Counted from the stretch's first letter, positions 1 to 9,962 are shown. The stretch is DNA of 64,000 bases from Ahniella affigens (GCF_003015185.1 NZ_CP027860.1:4020501-4084500), one strand, 5' to 3'. Numbers and translations are program-made. Notes: a model not told the origin generated them from the letters alone.

Positions 1-925
1 TGCGCGCCGCACCGACAAACACGGCATTACCAAGCCGGCGATTGCCGACTTCGTCCGCGTCGACGAGGTCAGCCAGCGCATTCCACGAGCCGATATCGCT
101 CCAGTCAAATGCCGCCGGCACGACCGCGCGATGCGTCGCACGCTCCATGATTGCGTAGTCGATCGAAATGTCAGGCACTTGCTTCAGCGCGTCCAGATTC
201 AACACCTGCGAGGCCGCATCGTGATCGGTTTGAATCGTGCCGCGCGTGGGCGCCAACACTTCGGGGCACACCTGGTTCGCGACATCCAGCAACGTCCCCG
301 CGCGAAAGCAGAACATGCCGGAGTTCCAGTAGAACCCACCACTGCTCAAGTATTTCTGTGCTGTCTGCAGATCGGGCTTCTCGACAAAGCGAGCCACTTC
401 GAATCCGGACTCGCGCAACGCCGGGCCGCGCTCGATATAGCCGTAACCCGTCTCTGGCCGCGTCGGCACCACACCGAACGTGCCGAGATAACCGTCAGCG
501 GCAAGGCGCTCCGCGCGCTGCACCGCCTCCTTGAACGCATCCAAGTCGCGGATCAGATGATCGGCGGGCAACACCAGAATCTGCGCGTCGTCTCCGTAGC
601 GCGCCTGCACCCAGAGCGCTGCCGCGAGAATGGCGGGCGCAGTATTGCGGGCAATCGGTTCGAGCAACATGACCTGCCGCTCGGGCGCAAAACCCGCGAT
701 GCCCGCATACGCATCACGCGTGATGAAGCCGTAGTCGCGCGCGGTCACCGTAATGATTGGAGCGGCGGCATCGGCCACTGCCAGTGCGCGCTTCGCAGTC
801 TTCTCAAGCAGCGTTTCGCCATCCGGCAGACTCATGAAGGGCTTTGGATACGAGCGCCTGGACACCGGCCACAAGCGCGTGCCGGCTCCGCCAGACAGAA
901 TTACGGGAATCATTGTTGCAGTCAT
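1..925 (-). CDS. manC: Mannose-1-phosphate guanylyltransferase (partial)
   Basis: The gene runs off the left edge, so only the N-terminal 308 codons are visible. The translation opens with MTATMIPVILSGGAGTRLWP, the nucleotide-binding signature of GDP-mannose pyrophosphorylases, followed by YPKPF and later a VEKPD motif typical of this family. The enzyme makes GDP-mannose from mannose-1-phosphate and GTP for surface polysaccharide. Many homologues carry a C-terminal phosphomannose isomerase domain, which cannot be checked here. The ATG at 925 overlaps the rmlD stop by 4 bp (ATGA), indicating translational coupling. Adjacency of a manC/xanB-type gene to rmlBACD is known in Xanthomonas. Confidence 0.93.
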   Translation of the reverse strand, partial: MTATMIPVILSGGAGTRLWPVSRRSYPKPFMSLPDGETLLEKTAKRALAVADAAAPIITVTARDYGFITRDAYAGIAGFAPERQVMLLEPIARNTAPAILAAALWVQARYGDDAQILVLPADHLIRDLDAFKEAVQRAERLAADGYLGTFGVVPTRPETGYGYIERGPALRESGFEVARFVEKPDLQTAQKYLSSGGFYWNSGMFCFRAGTLLDVANQVCPEVLAPTRGTIQTDHDAASQVLNLDALKQVPDISIDYAIMERATHRAVVPAAFDWSDIGSWNALADLVDADEVGNRRLGNAVFVGAAR

Positions 926-1818
926 GCAGTGTTCCGGTCCTTCAGTTCATCCAATACCAGTTCCATCGGCACTTGCCAGGCGGGCAACTGCAGACCGAAA
1001 TTCATTTCGAGCTTTTTGCAATCGAGCACGCTGTAATGCGGACGCTTGGCCTTGGTCGGAAACGCATCGCTTCGAATCGCCAGCACCTCTGGCATCCGGG
1101 CCATCAGCCCGCGGGCTACGGCGGCTTGCAGCAACGCGGTCGCGAATCCATGCCAGGTTGTTTGTCCGGCCGCAGTCACGTGATAGGCACCAAAGCGCAG
1201 ATCGTTCGCCGGCGCCGTGCGCAGGGCGGCGATCATCAGCGCCGACACCTGCGCAATCAACCGAGCCGATGTCGGTGTCCCGTGCTGGTCCGCCACGACG
1301 CGCAGTTGCTCTTGTTCAGCACCGAGACGCAACATGGTGCGGAGGAAATTCTTGCCACGCGCGGCAAAAACCCAGGCCGTACGCAAAATCAGATGCGGCG
1401 CGCCACTAACTTGCAGCGCGCGTTCGCCCGCGAGCTTGCTCGCGCCATACACACCAATCGGCGCGCACGCATCGCTGACTTGCCGCGCACCCGGCTCAGT
1501 GCCTGCAAACACATAGTCGGTCGAGTAGTGCAACACACGCGCACCAATCGCTTTCGCCGATGCGCCGATGACGCTGAGCGCCTCACCATTGATCTGGTGT
1601 GCCAATTCAGGCTGGTCTTCGGCGCGATCCACCGCCGTATAAGCAGCGGCGTTGATGATCCAGTCCGGGCGCTCTGCGGCAATTAACGCCGCCAAAGCGT
1701 CGTGCTGACTGAGATCGGCTTCGGTGCGCGTGCACGCACGCACATGGCCGAGACCGAGCAGACTGCGGCGCAGTTCAAAGCCCACTTGACCGTCCGCACC
1801 GAGCAGCAGCAATTTCAT
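922..1818 (-). CDS. rmlD: dTDP-4-dehydrorhamnose reductase
   Basis: This 298-residue protein is the last enzyme of dTDP-L-rhamnose synthesis and reduces dTDP-4-keto-rhamnose with NAD(P)H. The N-terminus [18 protein letters not shown] is the Rossmann dinucleotide site. NAAAYTAVDRAED and STDYVFAG are RmlD signatures, and the catalytic YGASK (Tyr-x-x-x-Lys) follows. Length is normal for the family. The start overlaps the rmlC stop by 4 bp and the stop overlaps manC by 4 bp, so it sits tightly inside the rmlBACD-manC operon. Confidence 0.96.
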   Translation of the reverse strand: MKLLLLGADGQVGFELRRSLLGLGHVRACTRTEADLSQHDALAALIAAERPDWIINAAAYTAVDRAEDQPELAHQINGEALSVIGASAKAIGARVLHYSTDYVFAGTEPGARQVSDACAPIGVYGASKLAGERALQVSGAPHLILRTAWVFAARGKNFLRTMLRLGAEQEQLRVVADQHGTPTSARLIAQVSALMIAALRTAPANDLRFGAYHVTAAGQTTWHGFATALLQAAVARGLMARMPEVLAIRSDAFPTKAKRPHYSVLDCKKLEMNFGLQLPAWQVPMELVLDELKDRNTA

Positions 1819-2372
1819 GGCGCGTAAACCGGTAGGCGGGCTTCAGGAATCTGGTCGAGAAAGGGTGCCTCGGCATCTTTTGCACTGAGACTCGGCGACG
1901 CAACGGGCCAGTTGATCGCAAAACGCGCATCGTTCCACCGCACACTCGCATCAGCCGCTTTGTCGTAAGGCGCGGTGACGCCGTAGTGAAACAAAGCCGT
2001 ATCACTCGTCACCGCAAATCCATGCGCAAATCCTTCCGGCACCCAAAGCTGGCGCTTGTTCTCGGCCGAAAGCACTGCGCCGACCCACTGCCCAAACGTC
2101 GGCGAGCCACGCCGAATATCGACGGCGACATCGAACACCTCGCCTTCGAGCACGCTGACCAACTTGCCTTGTGGGTTCGGCCATTGATAGTGCAGACCGC
2201 GGAGCACACCGCATGCTGATCGCGACAGATTGACTTGCACCAAATTGATGTCGATCCCGGCGTCGCGGTAGCGGCTCTGATTAAAGCTTTCGAAGAAAAA
2301 GCCGCGCGCGTCGCCGAACACCTGGGGCTCGATCAGCTTGACCTCGGGAATGGCGAGCGCGGTGACCTTCAT
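1815..2372 (-). CDS. rmlC: dTDP-4-dehydrorhamnose 3,5-epimerase
   Basis: This 185-residue cupin-fold epimerase is the third step of dTDP-rhamnose synthesis. The family signature is clear: [14 protein letters not shown] near the N-terminus, then GVLRGLHYQ with the catalytic histidine, [10 protein letters not shown] in the cupin barrel, and SVRWND near the C-terminus. It overlaps rmlA by 4 bp upstream and rmlD by 4 bp downstream, consistent with a single transcript and coupled translation. Confidence 0.96.
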   Translation of the reverse strand: MKVTALAIPEVKLIEPQVFGDARGFFFESFNQSRYRDAGIDINLVQVNLSRSACGVLRGLHYQWPNPQGKLVSVLEGEVFDVAVDIRRGSPTFGQWVGAVLSAENKRQLWVPEGFAHGFAVTSDTALFHYGVTAPYDKAADASVRWNDARFAINWPVASPSLSAKDAEAPFLDQIPEARLPVYAP

Positions 2373-3256
2373 CGCATACCCTCGCCGCGGGCAATGCGCA
2401 GCAGGTATTCGCCATAACCGCTTTTCTTCAGCGGCTCAGCGATGCGGGTCAGCTGCTCGGCATCGATCCAACCATTCTGGAACGCAATTTCCTCGGGGCA
2501 GCACACGCGAAGCCCCTGGCGCGCCTCAATCGTCTCAATATAGGTGCCCGCTTGAATCAACGACTCGTGCGTGCCGGTGTCGAGCCAGGCATAACCGCGC
2601 CCGAGCTTCTCGAGTCGCAAGCTGCCCTCGTTCAAATAGCACCGATTCAGATCGGTGATTTCGAGCTCGCCGCGGGGAGAGGGTTTCAACGCGGCGGCAA
2701 AGTCGCTGGCGCGACCATCGTAGAAATAAAGCCCCGTCACAGCGTAATTCGACCGCGGCTGTTTGGGCTTTTCTTCCAGTCCAACCACCGTACCGTTGCC
2801 ATCGAACTCCGCGACGCCGTAGCGTTCTGGGTCCTTCACCCAGTAACCAAACACCGTCGCGCCTTGATCGTGGCCAGCAGCACGCTTCAGCACGTCGGTC
2901 AGACCATGGCCATAGAAAATGTTGTCACCTAGGATCAGGCAGGATGGTTTGCCGGCGACGAACTCGCGGCCGATCAGGTAGGCCTGCGCAAGACCATCCG
3001 GACTCGGTTGCACGGCATACGTGATCGACATGCCCCACTGCGACCCATCGCCAAGCAGACGTCGGAATAACTCCTGCTCATGCGGCGTGTTGATGATCAG
3101 CACGTCGCGAATGCCCGCGAGCATCAGCACGGACAACGGGTAGTAGATCATCGGCTTGTCGTAGACCGGCAGCAGTTGCTTGCTGATCGACAAGGTGAGC
3201 GGATGCAGGCGCGTACCAGCCCCGCCGGCCAGAATGATGCCCTTTTGCGTACTCAT
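2369..3256 (-). CDS. rmlA: Glucose-1-phosphate thymidylyltransferase
   Basis: This enzyme makes dTDP-glucose, the first step towards dTDP-rhamnose. With the ATG at 3256 the protein is 295 residues, the usual RmlA length. It opens with [20 protein letters not shown], the nucleotidyltransferase P-loop. [18 protein letters not shown] and [10 protein letters not shown] are RmlA hallmarks. The frame stays open 27 codons further upstream into rmlB, but the 3256 start has a GGAG sequence inside the end of rmlB at suitable spacing and gives the family N-terminus. It begins 2 bp after the rmlB stop. Confidence 0.96.
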   Translation of the reverse strand: MSTQKGIILAGGAGTRLHPLTLSISKQLLPVYDKPMIYYPLSVLMLAGIRDVLIINTPHEQELFRRLLGDGSQWGMSITYAVQPSPDGLAQAYLIGREFVAGKPSCLILGDNIFYGHGLTDVLKRAAGHDQGATVFGYWVKDPERYGVAEFDGNGTVVGLEEKPKQPRSNYAVTGLYFYDGRASDFAAALKPSPRGELEITDLNRCYLNEGSLRLEKLGRGYAWLDTGTHESLIQAGTYIETIEARQGLRVCCPEEIAFQNGWIDAEQLTRIAEPLKKSGYGEYLLRIARGEGMR

Positions 3257-3258
3257 GA

Positions 3259-4311
3259 TCAGGCGACTCCCAATCGTTCGCCGCGATAACTGCCATCGCG
3301 GATGCGCGCGCACCAGTCCTGATTCGCGAGATACCAATCGACGGTACGGGCCAAGCCAGACTCGAACGACTCCTGCTGGACCCAGCCGAGCTCGGTGCGA
3401 ATCTTGCTCGTGTCGATCGCATAGCGACGATCATGGCCGGGACGATCCTTGACGTACGTGATCAGATCGTGGCGCGAGCTGCCATCGGCACGCGGACGGC
3501 GGGCATCGACGAGATCAATGATCGCGCGCACCACCGAAATATTCTCGCGCTCCGCTTCGCCCCCCACGTTGTAGACCTCGCCCGGCCGACCGCGCTCCAG
3601 CACGGTGCGGATCGCGCCGCAGTGATCGCCAACATACAGCCAGTCGCGAACATTGCGGCCATCGCCATAGACGGGCAACGACTCGTTGCTGAGCGCTTTC
3701 TGGATCATCAGCGGGATCAGTTTTTCAGGAAACTGGAACGGCCCGTAGTTGTTCGAGCAATTCGTGGTCAGCGTCGGCAAGCCATAGGTGTGATGAAACG
3801 CGCGCACCAAGTGGTCGGACGACGCTTTGCTCGCTGAGTAAGGCGAGTTCGGCGCGTATTGCGTCTGCTCAGTGAATTTGCCGTCGGCGCCCAGCGAGCC
3901 GTAAACCTCGTCGGTCGAGACATGCAGGAATCTTAAGCCGGCCTTGCCCGCATCATCCCGGCTGCGGAAATGCGCCAGGACGGCTTCGAGCAAGGTCAGC
4001 GTCCCAACCACATTGGTCTGGATGAACGCCGCCGGTCCATCGATCGAGCGGTCGACATGACTCTCGGCCGCAAAATTGATCACCGCATCCGGCTGATATT
4101 CCGCCAACACGCGGTCCAGCAACGCCCGATCGTTGATCGAGCCGTGCACAAAGATGTGCTGCGGATTGCCGTTCAGGGCAGCGAGCGTGTCCAGGTTGCC
4201 GGCATAGGTCAGCGCATCCAGATTGACGACGCGCGTCTCGGCGGACACGTTCGCCAGCACGAAATTGCCGCCAATAAATCCGGCTCCGCCGGTCACCAAC
4301 CAGGTTTTCAT
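3259..4311 (-). CDS. rmlB: dTDP-glucose 4,6-dehydratase
   Basis: This is the second enzyme of dTDP-rhamnose synthesis, an extended short-chain dehydrogenase. Visible motifs are [12 protein letters not shown] (NAD site), [20 protein letters not shown] (catalytic Thr-Asp-Glu) and YSASKASSD (Tyr-x-x-x-Lys). [11 protein letters not shown] near the C-terminus is a family signature. I start it at the ATG at 4311, which has AAGGA nine bases upstream, rather than the TTG one codon earlier. It is the first gene of the rmlBACD-manC operon. Confidence 0.96.
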   Translation of the reverse strand: MKTWLVTGGAGFIGGNFVLANVSAETRVVNLDALTYAGNLDTLAALNGNPQHIFVHGSINDRALLDRVLAEYQPDAVINFAAESHVDRSIDGPAAFIQTNVVGTLTLLEAVLAHFRSRDDAGKAGLRFLHVSTDEVYGSLGADGKFTEQTQYAPNSPYSASKASSDHLVRAFHHTYGLPTLTTNCSNNYGPFQFPEKLIPLMIQKALSNESLPVYGDGRNVRDWLYVGDHCGAIRTVLERGRPGEVYNVGGEAERENISVVRAIIDLVDARRPRADGSSRHDLITYVKDRPGHDRRYAIDTSKIRTELGWVQQESFESGLARTVDWYLANQDWCARIRDGSYRGERLGVA

Positions 4312-4402
4312 CAATCCAAGTCCTTGTTTTGTTTACCAGAATCGATCCGCAGCACGTCATTAGACGGCCACCACCCGATCCCGGTCGCCAAGCCAGCCTG
4401 AC

Positions 4403-4408
4403 ATTGTA
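4403..4408 (-). promoter_or_regulatory. Possible -10 box of the rml operon
   Basis: On the minus strand TACAAT lies about 92 bases upstream of the rmlB ATG, a close match to the sigma-70 -10 consensus. No convincing -35 hexamer stands at 16-18 bp (TGCCGG at 17 bp), so the call is tentative. Apart from this I see nothing recognisable in 4312-4673. Confidence 0.3.
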
Positions 4409-4673
4409 CCTGCCCGCCCCGCCTCCCGGCATCCTGGGCTTCCCTGAGACCCGCGGATCAGACGCCCTTTGACGGTAGCCCAGCCAGAATGTTCCCCAGG
4501 CCAGTCAGACCCAACGAGTCCCCAGACATCGCAGGGGCCAAGCCGTATCGATCATCCAACCGAATTCGAATCGAAGCCATGGGATTCAGCTGATCGTCAG
4601 GGCTTGGCAGCTACTCCTGGGCCGAGAGTTCCCCTGAAATCGGTCAGAAGCCGCCGCACTCTGGAGTCCCATC

Positions 4674-5777
4674 GTGTATGGATTTCGAATCACACTGTTT
4701 GCCATTCTGACGTTGCCAGCACTCGCCTGTGGCACCGTACCCGTGACGCAGCCTGCAGCTTGCGAGAAGCTGGCGCCCTTCCGCGAACACGTTGATGACT
4801 ATGAGGACCTTTTTGCGTGGTCGCTCATGGGCTGCCTGGACTCAAGCATCGAACTCGCCGAGCAATTGGTTCAACGCGAATCGAAGCGGGTCGCTGTCCT
4901 GCAAGCGTGCAGCACGGGCAAGGAACCGTGCGACGAAGCGCTGACGGCAGACGATGATCCCGCTGAGCTCGCGGACGATTTGGCTGATGACTTGACCGAT
5001 CTGACATCCTTGCTCGCCGCTATGAAGGTCAAGCAGGCGATGCTAAGGGAACAGCCCGTATTGGCGCTAAAATCCCTCAATGACCTGCCGCCAGACGAAG
5101 ATCTGGTTGCTTCAAATGATCCATCGCAGTGCACCCAGGAACCGGCCGAAGATGACGGCGACGCGGCCATCAACCGATGCGCACTCGAGGCGATCTTGCA
5201 CGGCCAGCAATCAGAACGGGCCGAGCCTCCGATCAATGCGCCGCAACAACCGTGGATCGAGGCCAGGCGTTTGCGAGCGTGCGGCACAGGGGCGTACCTT
5301 TTCGCCGCGTACCAGGCCAGCTACCCAACCAATGCCGATGCATGGATTGCCGTTGGTGAACCTGAAGTCGCATTGTCAGAGCTGCTTCGCACCGAGTGGA
5401 CGGACTTCGCTCAGGCGCTCCTCTTGCCGTTTCAACTCCGGAGTGTGGCAGCGCGTGCCTACGGGCCGGCGCACGCAAACACGCGCTTTCAGTCCGCATT
5501 GAACACCATCGAAGTGGTGAGCAACCCTCTACATCGAAGCGCACGCATCAACCTGTTCGGCACTTGGCTACCCCTGCCCGTAGGTGAGGTGGTGGAGTCG
5601 CTCCAACGCCAGCAGGATTCGCTTGTAGGCGTGCCAGGCGAACCCCATTTCTACAGCAAATTAGAGATTCGACAGCAATTGGAGACGGCTTGGCAGCAGC
5701 AGGATCCGGATTGGATGATCGATCAGTTCATCAAAGATGTTTCAGACGAACTTGAGGCAGAAACGGCCGAAGAATGA
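4674..5777 (+). CDS. Secreted protein of unknown function (paralogue A)
   Basis: This 367-residue protein starts at a GTG with GGAG seven bases upstream. The N-terminus is a Sec signal peptide ending near ...LPALACGT; a lipid-modified Cys19 is possible but the lipobox is weak. An Asp/Glu-rich stretch with repeated DD pairs lies around residues 83-105. I do not recognise a family. The C-terminal ~200 residues resemble the next gene: APQQPWIEARR, EPEVALSELL, AARAYG and LFGTWLPLPV match APTAPWIIGRA, SPERALHQYL, AVRLYG and LFGLTLPLPV there. The two are therefore diverged tandem paralogues. Function unknown, probably periplasmic or surface. Confidence 0.75.
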   Translation: MYGFRITLFAILTLPALACGTVPVTQPAACEKLAPFREHVDDYEDLFAWSLMGCLDSSIELAEQLVQRESKRVAVLQACSTGKEPCDEALTADDDPAELADDLADDLTDLTSLLAAMKVKQAMLREQPVLALKSLNDLPPDEDLVASNDPSQCTQEPAEDDGDAAINRCALEAILHGQQSERAEPPINAPQQPWIEARRLRACGTGAYLFAAYQASYPTNADAWIAVGEPEVALSELLRTEWTDFAQALLLPFQLRSVAARAYGPAHANTRFQSALNTIEVVSNPLHRSARINLFGTWLPLPVGEVVESLQRQQDSLVGVPGEPHFYSKLEIRQQLETAWQQQDPDWMIDQFIKDVSDELEAETAEE

Positions 5778-5952
5778 TGGCTTGGATGGGGTACCGTTGC
5801 GCGCGCCACTATGATCAATCAAACCGGCACCGATACCCGTGCGATCGCGGCTTGGCCTAGTGTTCAAACGTTAGATTCGTGGCAGCGCTCCACTCCGCCA
5901 ACCTTTCTGCACTCCGATGTGACGTTCCCGTTTGCCTACCAGAGGCTTGTTC

Positions 5953-7173
5953 ATGGTCCATACGCTTGCACCCGCTGGGAACCCGCCTGATCGCTTGAAC
6001 CGCACAGTCAGCATCATTGTTTCCATGTTGCGAATGACCTCTGGGCAGAAACTTCGGAAGGCAACAATTTTGATGCTGCTGAGCGCATTGCCATTGCTGG
6101 CCGCGGCAGAAGACCATCGAACCACTCGGTTTGACCTGCGCGACGACCCAGGTTGCAGCGAACTGGCTGCTCGGCTGCCACAAGTGACGCAAGACCAGCA
6201 ATTAGAGGTTCTGTGGACGCCATGCTTGAGCGCTGTTTTGGCGCATCTGGAAATTCGAGAAGCGGCGCTTCGCAACGCAATCGCGCCGACGCCACCGACC
6301 ACGGAAGCGTTGGTCTCGGCGCCGCGATCTGAACTTGGAGTGACCAGGAGCCAATCTTCGGCAGGAGCGCCATTCCGTGTCCCTATAACTGATGACAAAG
6401 GCGAACCCGAAACACAGTTCTTGTTGAAGCGTTTGACTGCGCAAAAGCATCTTGCGCGACTTCGGCAATCACTACTTGCAGGTGACCAAGCAGTAGCGAA
6501 GCACTTGCTGGAAACGGTATCCAACGACTTGATTGCCGACGCGCGCTACAAATTGTCGCTGCCGGCTTTTCAGTTCAAGACCAGGATCATGAGCATTCTC
6601 GATCACCCCGATCAGGGCGTGCAAGGCGCGCCTGTTATCGCGCCCACCGCCCCCTGGATTATCGGTCGCGCATACCCAGAAACTCGTACTCATATTTACG
6701 ATGATAGCCTTTTGGCTGGCGGCACGCCTGATGTTTCGGACGCTTGGTTCGCGACTAAGTCTCCCGAGCGCGCATTGCATCAATACCTCACGGATCAATG
6801 GATCTATGAGCTTCAGTATCTGGACCGATTGCCATGGCGAATGCATGAACTCGCAGTCCGACTCTACGGCCATGAGACCGCGGAAACTCTGTTCGAGGCG
6901 TCACTCGACACGATCCACATTGATCGGGACTCAGGGCCAACACGGGCCAGCATTGAGTTGTTCGGACTGACGCTGCCACTACCCGTAGTCAAGCGGACAC
7001 CGATCTATTCGAGCGAACACGCGCCGCATCCGCCTGGGACTGATGGTAATTCGGAGACGTTTACCGACACAAATCTCGACGAGGCATGGCTTCGTAATCT
7101 TCTGACCACGCACTGGCAGAATACTGCTCCCGAGTTACAGATCAAGACGCTATTGTCACCGACCAGTCATTGA
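5953..7173 (+). CDS. Secreted protein of unknown function (paralogue B)
   Basis: This is the second member of a tandem pair with 4674-5777. The start is uncertain. ATG 5953 has AGAGG seven bases upstream, a TTG at 5932 is also in frame, and ATG 6034 gives the cleanest signal peptide (MTSGQKLRKATILMLLSALP then LLAAA). The mature protein has no domain I know. The C-terminal half aligns by eye with paralogue A, including PW-I--R, S/EPE-AL and the LFG---LPLPV motif, at low overall identity. A hairpin repeat element begins about 64 bases after the stop. Confidence 0.75.
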   Translation: MVHTLAPAGNPPDRLNRTVSIIVSMLRMTSGQKLRKATILMLLSALPLLAAAEDHRTTRFDLRDDPGCSELAARLPQVTQDQQLEVLWTPCLSAVLAHLEIREAALRNAIAPTPPTTEALVSAPRSELGVTRSQSSAGAPFRVPITDDKGEPETQFLLKRLTAQKHLARLRQSLLAGDQAVAKHLLETVSNDLIADARYKLSLPAFQFKTRIMSILDHPDQGVQGAPVIAPTAPWIIGRAYPETRTHIYDDSLLAGGTPDVSDAWFATKSPERALHQYLTDQWIYELQYLDRLPWRMHELAVRLYGHETAETLFEASLDTIHIDRDSGPTRASIELFGLTLPLPVVKRTPIYSSEHAPHPPGTDGNSETFTDTNLDEAWLRNLLTTHWQNTAPELQIKTLLSPTSH

Positions 7174-7236
7174 TTAAAGACGTCACGGAAATGCGCCTTG
7201 CGAGCACATGTGTCAGGAGTAGGGCTGGGACACTCT

Positions 7237-7388
7237 AGGGGGGGTCTGAATAAGTCCATCCTGGACTTACAGACCCGCACTGAGTCCGGCACATGTCCGG
7301 ACTCAGTGCACCAGAATCAAGCACTTGCGCGCTTGATTCTGGGCGGTCCATCCATGGCCCGCATCACCTTTGAACTTGTTCAGAGGCT
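7237..7388 (+). repeat. Multi-hairpin intergenic element, copy R1
   Basis: This is the best complete reference copy of a repeat family in this window. It contains consecutive inverted repeats: GTCTG...AAGTCCA/TGGACTT...CAGAC (7242-7273), GCACTGAGTCCGG/CCGGACTCAGTGC with a 7-nt loop (7276-7308), CAGAATCAAGC/GCTTGATTCTG with an 8-nt loop (7311-7340), and CCTTTGAAC/GTTCAGAGG with one mismatch near the right end. There is no coding capacity of its own. It follows the stop of the paralogue B gene. Confidence 0.85.
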
Positions 7389-7684
7389 CGCTAGGAATGC
7401 GACTAGCGCCGCTGCTCGGTCGATGTCTGAAGTTGACCGTTCATTCGGGAAAGCGAAGCGGAGATTCGCCGGAAGGTGGACGAAGCTTGCCCACGTCAAA
7501 ATCCAGCGAGTACCGTCGATCAAGTTGTCGGCGAGAGTTCGGACGAATTGAGAGCGAAATCCGCCTAGGGCTGACACTTTGATGCGATCCCAGCACCACC
7601 ACCCACTATGATTCTATGGCCCGCCGACGAACGCGCGATCAATTGGAGATCAAGCGACGACGCCGCCACATACGAGGAGCATCG
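7389..7684. other. Intergenic, nothing recognised
   Basis: Between repeat R1 and the HCCA isomerase gene I see no convincing gene, RNA or promoter. Short open frames on both strands lack a ribosome site and recognisable domains. Confidence 0.5.
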
Positions 7685-8314
7685 ATGCCGCCCGCCGTGT
7701 TGTACTTCGATGTCGTATCGCCGTTTGCCTATCTGCTTGACGCACTACTAAGGCGCGAGCCATTGCCTGTGGCGATCACGTATCGGCCAGTTCTGTTCGC
7801 AGGGCTATTGAACGCACACGGCCACAAAGGCCCCGCCGAAATTCCACGCAAACGGCAGTTCATGTACCAGTATTGTGTGTGGTGGGCTGAGCAACTCGGT
7901 GTGCCATTCAAGTTGCCGGCGGCGCATCCCTTCAACCCGTTGAAGTTTCTGCGCTTGATCATCGCGCTCGACAGCCGGCCGGATGTGGTGTCCACAGTAT
8001 TCGATGCATTGTTCACGACCGGCGCCGATCCGACCGATCCGGCACTTTGGCAGCAGATCTGCATTGATCTGAATTGCCCGGATGCCGAGCAAAGAATCGA
8101 GGCTCCCGAGGTCAAGTCCGCATTGCGCGAGAACACCGAATGTGCACTGCGGGATGGCGTGTTCGGTGTGCCGACGATTCTCGTCGACGGCCGCCTATTC
8201 TGGGGTGCCGATGCGCTGCCGATGTTGCGGGATTATTTGCGGACGCCTTCCTTACTCGACTCGCCTGCGATGATGCAGGCGATGCGGTTACCGATCAGCA
8301 AATCGAGGCTGTGA
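7685..8314 (+). CDS. 2-hydroxychromene-2-carboxylate isomerase family protein (DsbA-like, GST kappa-type)
   Basis: The protein has 209 residues from the ATG at 7685, which has GAGGAG five bases upstream; the frame opens earlier without a ribosome site. The N-terminus MPPAVLYFDVVSPFAYL is the thioredoxin-fold start of HCCA isomerases, with Ser12 replacing the DsbA CxxC and fitting the family's catalytic serine. GVFGVPTILVDGRLFWGAD is the conserved cis-Pro and C-terminal signature. The family performs glutathione-dependent isomerisation in naphthalene degradation, but most genomic members have unknown substrates and no aromatic-degradation genes are nearby. Confidence 0.88.
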   Translation: MPPAVLYFDVVSPFAYLLDALLRREPLPVAITYRPVLFAGLLNAHGHKGPAEIPRKRQFMYQYCVWWAEQLGVPFKLPAAHPFNPLKFLRLIIALDSRPDVVSTVFDALFTTGADPTDPALWQQICIDLNCPDAEQRIEAPEVKSALRENTECALRDGVFGVPTILVDGRLFWGADALPMLRDYLRTPSLLDSPAMMQAMRLPISKSRL

Positions 8315-8354
8315 GGTCAGCGCACTCACAAACACCGTGACGACCAAGAACGGA

Positions 8355-9962
8355 CTACGCAATCAGCCGATACCGCTGATCAACGATGCCGGTCTGCAAT
8401 GAGTTCTGCAGATTCAGAGGTGGCATGGGCTGACCGAGGAAAAAGCCCTGACCGGACCGACAGCCAATGGAACGTAGACACTGAATCTGCGCGGCCGACT
8501 CAACGCCTTCAGCAACGACTTCGATCTGCAGCGAATGGGCCATCGCGATGATCGCGTGGGTCAGCGCCAAATCATGCCGATCGGCGAGCAAGTCTTCGGT
8601 AAAACTGCGATCGATCTTGACGCCTTTCACTCGTACCTGGCGGAGATGCGAGAGACCCGAGAAGCCGGTGCCGAAATCGTCCAGCCACACTTCCACACCG
8701 AGCTCCGCAATTCCCGCGAGCACGGCACGAGCCGCGGCGCCACCATCCATCACCGCACTTTCAGTCAGCTCGAGATGCAGCTGGCTCGCGGGCAAACCCG
8801 TACGGGCAAGCACGCGCCGAACTTTTTCCGGGAAGCCGGCATCATGGAGCTGTTTCGGAGACACGTTGACCGCCACATACGGGCGACCACCAATCTGCGC
8901 CGGCCAGCGCCGCGCTTCCTGGCATGCACGTTCCAGCACGTAGACACCCAGCTGGTCAATCATGCCGACATCCTCGGCAATGCCAACGAAGATGTTTGGC
9001 GAGACCCAACCGCGCTTCTCGTGATGCCAGCGCAGCAATGCCTCGGCGCCGGAGATACAACCCGATTCCAGATCGATAATTGGCTGGAAATGCAACACAA
9101 GCTCGCCGCGATCGAGTGCGAGGCGGAGATCGTGCTCCAATTCGAGACGATCAGCTGCAACCTGGGTCAGGTAATTGGTGAAGTAACGATAGCAGTTGCG
9201 ACCCGACACTTTCGCCAGGTACATCGCAATGTCGCCGTTCTGCAACAGCTTGCGGGCATCGCAGCCGTCTTCCGGGCACGAACTTACGCCAATGCTGGCG
9301 CTGATGTGCAGCACATGCGGCCCATACAGAATCGGCCGCGTCAGCGCTTTTTGCATCGCTTCGGCCACCTGTCCGGCGCGTTTGCGCACCGCCTCGCCTT
9401 CGAGCAACACGACAAATTCGTCGCCACCAAAACGAGCGACCAGCGCGTCGGGCTCGGTCGGTTCGAGCACGGCCTGCAAGCGCCGACCGATTTCGGCCAG
9501 TACTTCATCGCCCACGTCATGTCCGAGTGTGTCGTTGATCCGCTTGAAATCGTCGAGATCCAAGAGCAGCAGTGCCAAGGATCCGGCCTGCTCACGCGTG
9601 CGCTCCTGCCAGTCGGCCAAGTATTGCCGTAGGGCCTGACGGTTGGGCAACCCGGTCAATGCATCCCGTTCGGACTGCAACCGCAGCGCCTCACTCTGCT
9701 GGTCAAATGCGGTGGTCAGACCAACCAGGGTGGTGGGCAAATCTTCCGGCGTGCGGAATTCGACTGCCGGCAGTTGCTCGATGGCTTCGGTCAAAGGCTT
9801 CAGGATGCGCCGTTCCTGCACCCATGCCAGCATCCCGGCGCCAGAAACGAGTAACAAGCCCTGCCAGGCGGCAACTGCGCCAATCGCGAACAGCCAAACG
9901 CCGAGCCCGGCAGCCAAGGCCACCAGCCCGAACAGTTCAAGCCGTAACAGCAACTTACGCAC
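8355..9962 (-). CDS. Membrane GGDEF-EAL protein (cyclic-di-GMP turnover)
   Basis: This 535-residue protein has two N-terminal membrane segments (about 10-28 and 33-48), a short linker, a GGDEF domain (RDALTGLPNR at 99-108, intact GGDEF at 179-183) and an EAL domain. The EAL part has EAL at 307-309, ELTES at 398-402, DDFGTG at 428-433, KIDRSF at 449-454, EGVE at 485-488 and QGFFLGQPMP. Both catalytic sets look complete, so it may make and hydrolyse c-di-GMP. The RxxD inhibitory site five residues before GGDEF is absent. The start is a GTG with GAGG six bases upstream. Confidence 0.95.
   Translation of the reverse strand: MRKLLLRLELFGLVALAAGLGVWLFAIGAVAAWQGLLLVSGAGMLAWVQERRILKPLTEAIEQLPAVEFRTPEDLPTTLVGLTTAFDQQSEALRLQSERDALTGLPNRQALRQYLADWQERTREQAGSLALLLLDLDDFKRINDTLGHDVGDEVLAEIGRRLQAVLEPTEPDALVARFGGDEFVVLLEGEAVRKRAGQVAEAMQKALTRPILYGPHVLHISASIGVSSCPEDGCDARKLLQNGDIAMYLAKVSGRNCYRYFTNYLTQVAADRLELEHDLRLALDRGELVLHFQPIIDLESGCISGAEALLRWHHEKRGWVSPNIFVGIAEDVGMIDQLGVYVLERACQEARRWPAQIGGRPYVAVNVSPKQLHDAGFPEKVRRVLARTGLPASQLHLELTESAVMDGGAAARAVLAGIAELGVEVWLDDFGTGFSGLSHLRQVRVKGVKIDRSFTEDLLADRHDLALTHAIIAMAHSLQIEVVAEGVESAAQIQCLRSIGCRSGQGFFLGQPMPPLNLQNSLQTGIVDQRYRLIA

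Noticed and set aside
131-1036. Plus-strand gene opposite manC/rmlD
   Set aside because: Antisense shadow; the minus strand encodes clearly recognisable ManC and RmlD across the whole stretch.
4312-4673. Small RNA or riboswitch upstream of the rml operon
   Set aside because: No stable stem or known riboswitch motif is visible, only a lone -10-like hexamer.
7354-7551. A small gene starting in repeat R1
   Set aside because: The translation is basic and featureless, begins inside a repeat without a ribosome site, and has no coding bias I can see.
8535-9632. Plus-strand gene of 365 codons opposite the GGDEF-EAL gene
   Set aside because: Shadow frame; all GGDEF and EAL catalytic motifs are on the minus strand.
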